Source of the DNA: Cytauxzoon felis
Lineage: Eukaryota; Apicomplexa; Aconoidasida; Piroplasmida; Theileriidae
Direction: 5' to 3'
Assembly (NCBI GenBank): GCA_020283715.1
Contig: JAIQCW010000123.1
Span: forward strand, 1-19,728
DNA: 19,728 nucleotides
This document shows, in pieces, positions 18,176 through 19,728 of the stretch (its first letter is position 1; each line of letters opens with the position of its first letter). Made by a program: the position numbers and the translations under genes. The notes beneath the pieces are model-generated. The model did no database searches and was not told the origin of the DNA. It saw only the letters and a list, made by a program, of their open reading frames with translations.

Positions 18176-19728
18176 ATGGCTATAAATTCTAAGAATATAC
18201 ACGGTAAGATTGGATTACCGACTGCTTTGATGAAGAATAGGTAATTTGTTATGGATATTATTGTAAAACTCATTATTTTTTCAGGAACTTTAAACGAAGG
18301 TACAAAGATGAGTTAGTATTTTATAAAAATTTACTTAATGCTTTAGCGTTGGACAAGAAGAATCAGGTGTTAAATATAGAAACAGAGCGCTAGAGCGGAG
18401 TCAGATGAAGGATGAATATTATATTAAAATAGATGAAGAATATCAATTATTAAAAAAGCAGACTGTAGAAGAATCCCGTTACATGGTTATATCGTAACAA
18501 TTTTAAAATTTATAATATATTTAGGGTGGAGATGAAGATCATACACATATGGTAAAGGGTTTGGACTACACTTTGCTTCAAAAGGTACGTAGTAATATGG
18601 ACAAAAGGTTAGTTATTATCATAAAATATATATTTAATACCTTATTTTATGATTTAGAGACATTAGTGATGCAATATCCACGGAAGACATAGATAATGTT
18701 AGAGATGGAGCTATTGGACATACCGATTTGGGATTTTCTATTTATAAAAAATTCTTTTACCATACACATCCACAGCATAAACATTTCAAGGAAAAAATGG
18801 ACAAAACATATCAACTTTTACTTGAAGTAAGTATTCTATATCACCCAATGAATTCAACTATTTTTAACATATATACGAATTCGTATAAAATATTAACACA
18901 AACATTTTTAGGGTCATAAGTTTAAGAAGACCTATTATAATAGATCAGAATACATTTATAATTTGAATATCGAACCTGATGATAGTGATATTCCATCGAT
19001 GATGACCGTATATAACGATGAAGCACAAACTGTATATAATGACAAACTTTTAAATATTTATCGCAACAAAAACGTTAAAATTGTATGAATTTGATATTTT
19101 AATTTCATATATTCTGTTTAGGAATTGTTACAAGTATTAAATTGGCATCAGGAAAATAAGAAAAGGAAACGAGAAGATAGATGTGAGTTAGGGTCCATTC
19201 AAAACCTGAATCTTACCATACACTATTTTGAGTAAAATAAAACATTATTTATTTTAACTCAGGATAATGTGGTTTCCCCATTATTTAGACTGATTTTAAC
19301 TTAAGATCATTATATATCTCATTATTAACATCATTATAATTGTATTTAGTGGCTTACCGTCCTCAATCAATAACAATAGTTGACGATGATGGAGATGAAG
19401 ATATTTTCGAGAATGCCGGTGAATATAAGAGTGATGAATATAATGTAGAGGTAGTTAATAAACTTAAGGATAATGAAACATATTTCAACGATGTTGGAGA
19501 AAAAGATGATGAACAAGCAACTGTAGAAATTGCGAAGCTAAAAAGGAGTATTGTTACTATGAAGCCTAAACAGCCTATTAATGATGGATATAATGAATGC
19601 TATCCAGAGTTTGGTGGCTTTGATAGTGATGAAGAAACTAACATTAAAACTAAAAAGAAAAGAAGCAGCAAATCAGATTGGAATAAGATAGAAAAAATAA
19701 TCGCTGAGAAGAAGGAGAGGGGTGAACT
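18176..19728 (+). CDS. RED (IK) spliceosome-associated protein; 3' end off window, one apparent frameshift
   Basis: Seven exons are visible: 18176-18240, 18285-18485, 18525-18607, 18658-18826, 18912-19082, 19122-19182 and 19350 to the right edge. Introns are 44, 39, 50, 85, 39 and 167 nt. RED hallmarks in order: NRNFKRRYKDEL, YRNRALER (compare YRDRAKER), YMGGDEDHTHMVKGLDYTLL (compare FLGGD.EHTH.VKGLD.ALL), a DSDIPS motif, a DEDIFENAGEY motif (compare NIFEDIGDY), NECYPEFGGFDSDEE (compare AECYP), and SDWNKIEKIIAEKK. Human RED is a spliceosomal B-complex component that works with SMU1. Exon 2 is out of frame in 18361-18370: one base is missing (or two are extra) relative to the conserved sequence, and the uncorrected frame stops at 18391. 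Downstream phases are correct. The C-terminus lies beyond 19728, so the length is unknown. Confidence 0.85.

Noticed and set aside
1..19728. rRNA, tRNA, CRISPR array, telomeric repeat or transposase gene
   Set aside because: A visual scan of both strands found no cloverleaf-like T-loop motifs, no regularly spaced direct repeats, no tandem telomere units and no transposase or integrase motifs.

Overview
This window is AT-rich eukaryotic nuclear DNA, most likely from a piroplasmid apicomplexan (Theileria, Babesia or Cytauxzoon type). The grounds are very short GT-AG introns (34 to about 280 nt, many under 50), densely packed genes on both strands, conserved eukaryotic spliceosome, exosome and coat proteins with apicomplexan-style divergence, and leader-bearing surface-type proteins. 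Bacterial operon logic, rRNA, tRNA and CRISPR are absent. The genus is an inference and cannot be fixed from the window.

Layout, left to right. (1) 1591 to the left edge, minus: a multi-pass membrane protein, possibly a transporter, incomplete. (2) 3008-2254, minus: a three-exon MMTAG2-like protein with an RS-rich tail. (3) 4148-3273, minus: a Sec13-like WD40 protein. (4) 4380-5412, plus: a four-helix membrane protein of unknown function. (5) 5405/5417-6160, plus: a mitochondrial-type protein with a weak bS21 ribosomal-protein-like tail. It carries in frame a GC-richer repeat, copy A. (6) 8206-6165, minus: an eight-exon alpha/beta hydrolase with an apicoplast-like leader. Its 279-nt intron holds repeat copy B. 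(7) 8207-9412: a 1.2-kb spacer with several palindromes. (8) 9413-14360, plus: a very large secreted or surface coiled-coil protein. (9) 14821-15756, plus: a second secreted, lysine-rich protein with a hydrophobic C-terminus. (10) 15753-16636, plus: exosome subunit Rrp40. (11) 17895-16686, minus: U1A/U2B''-type snRNP protein. (12) 18176 to the right edge, plus: the RED/IK spliceosomal protein, incomplete.

Three of the genes (MMTAG2-like, U1A/U2B'', RED) encode known or suspected pre-mRNA-splicing factors. Rrp40 acts in RNA decay and Sec13 in vesicle coats and nuclear pores. Two adjacent genes for predicted secreted, possibly GPI-anchored, surface proteins interrupt this housekeeping set and are the likeliest lineage-specific content.

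Two things deserve attention. A foldback, MITE-like repeat of about 200 bp is present in two diverged copies 1.2 kb apart, one inside an intron and the other inside an open reading frame. Also, four genes each need a one-base correction to stay in frame (near 2820, 6804, 14069 and 18366). This suggests indel errors in the assembly, though real lesions or unusual decoding cannot be excluded here.
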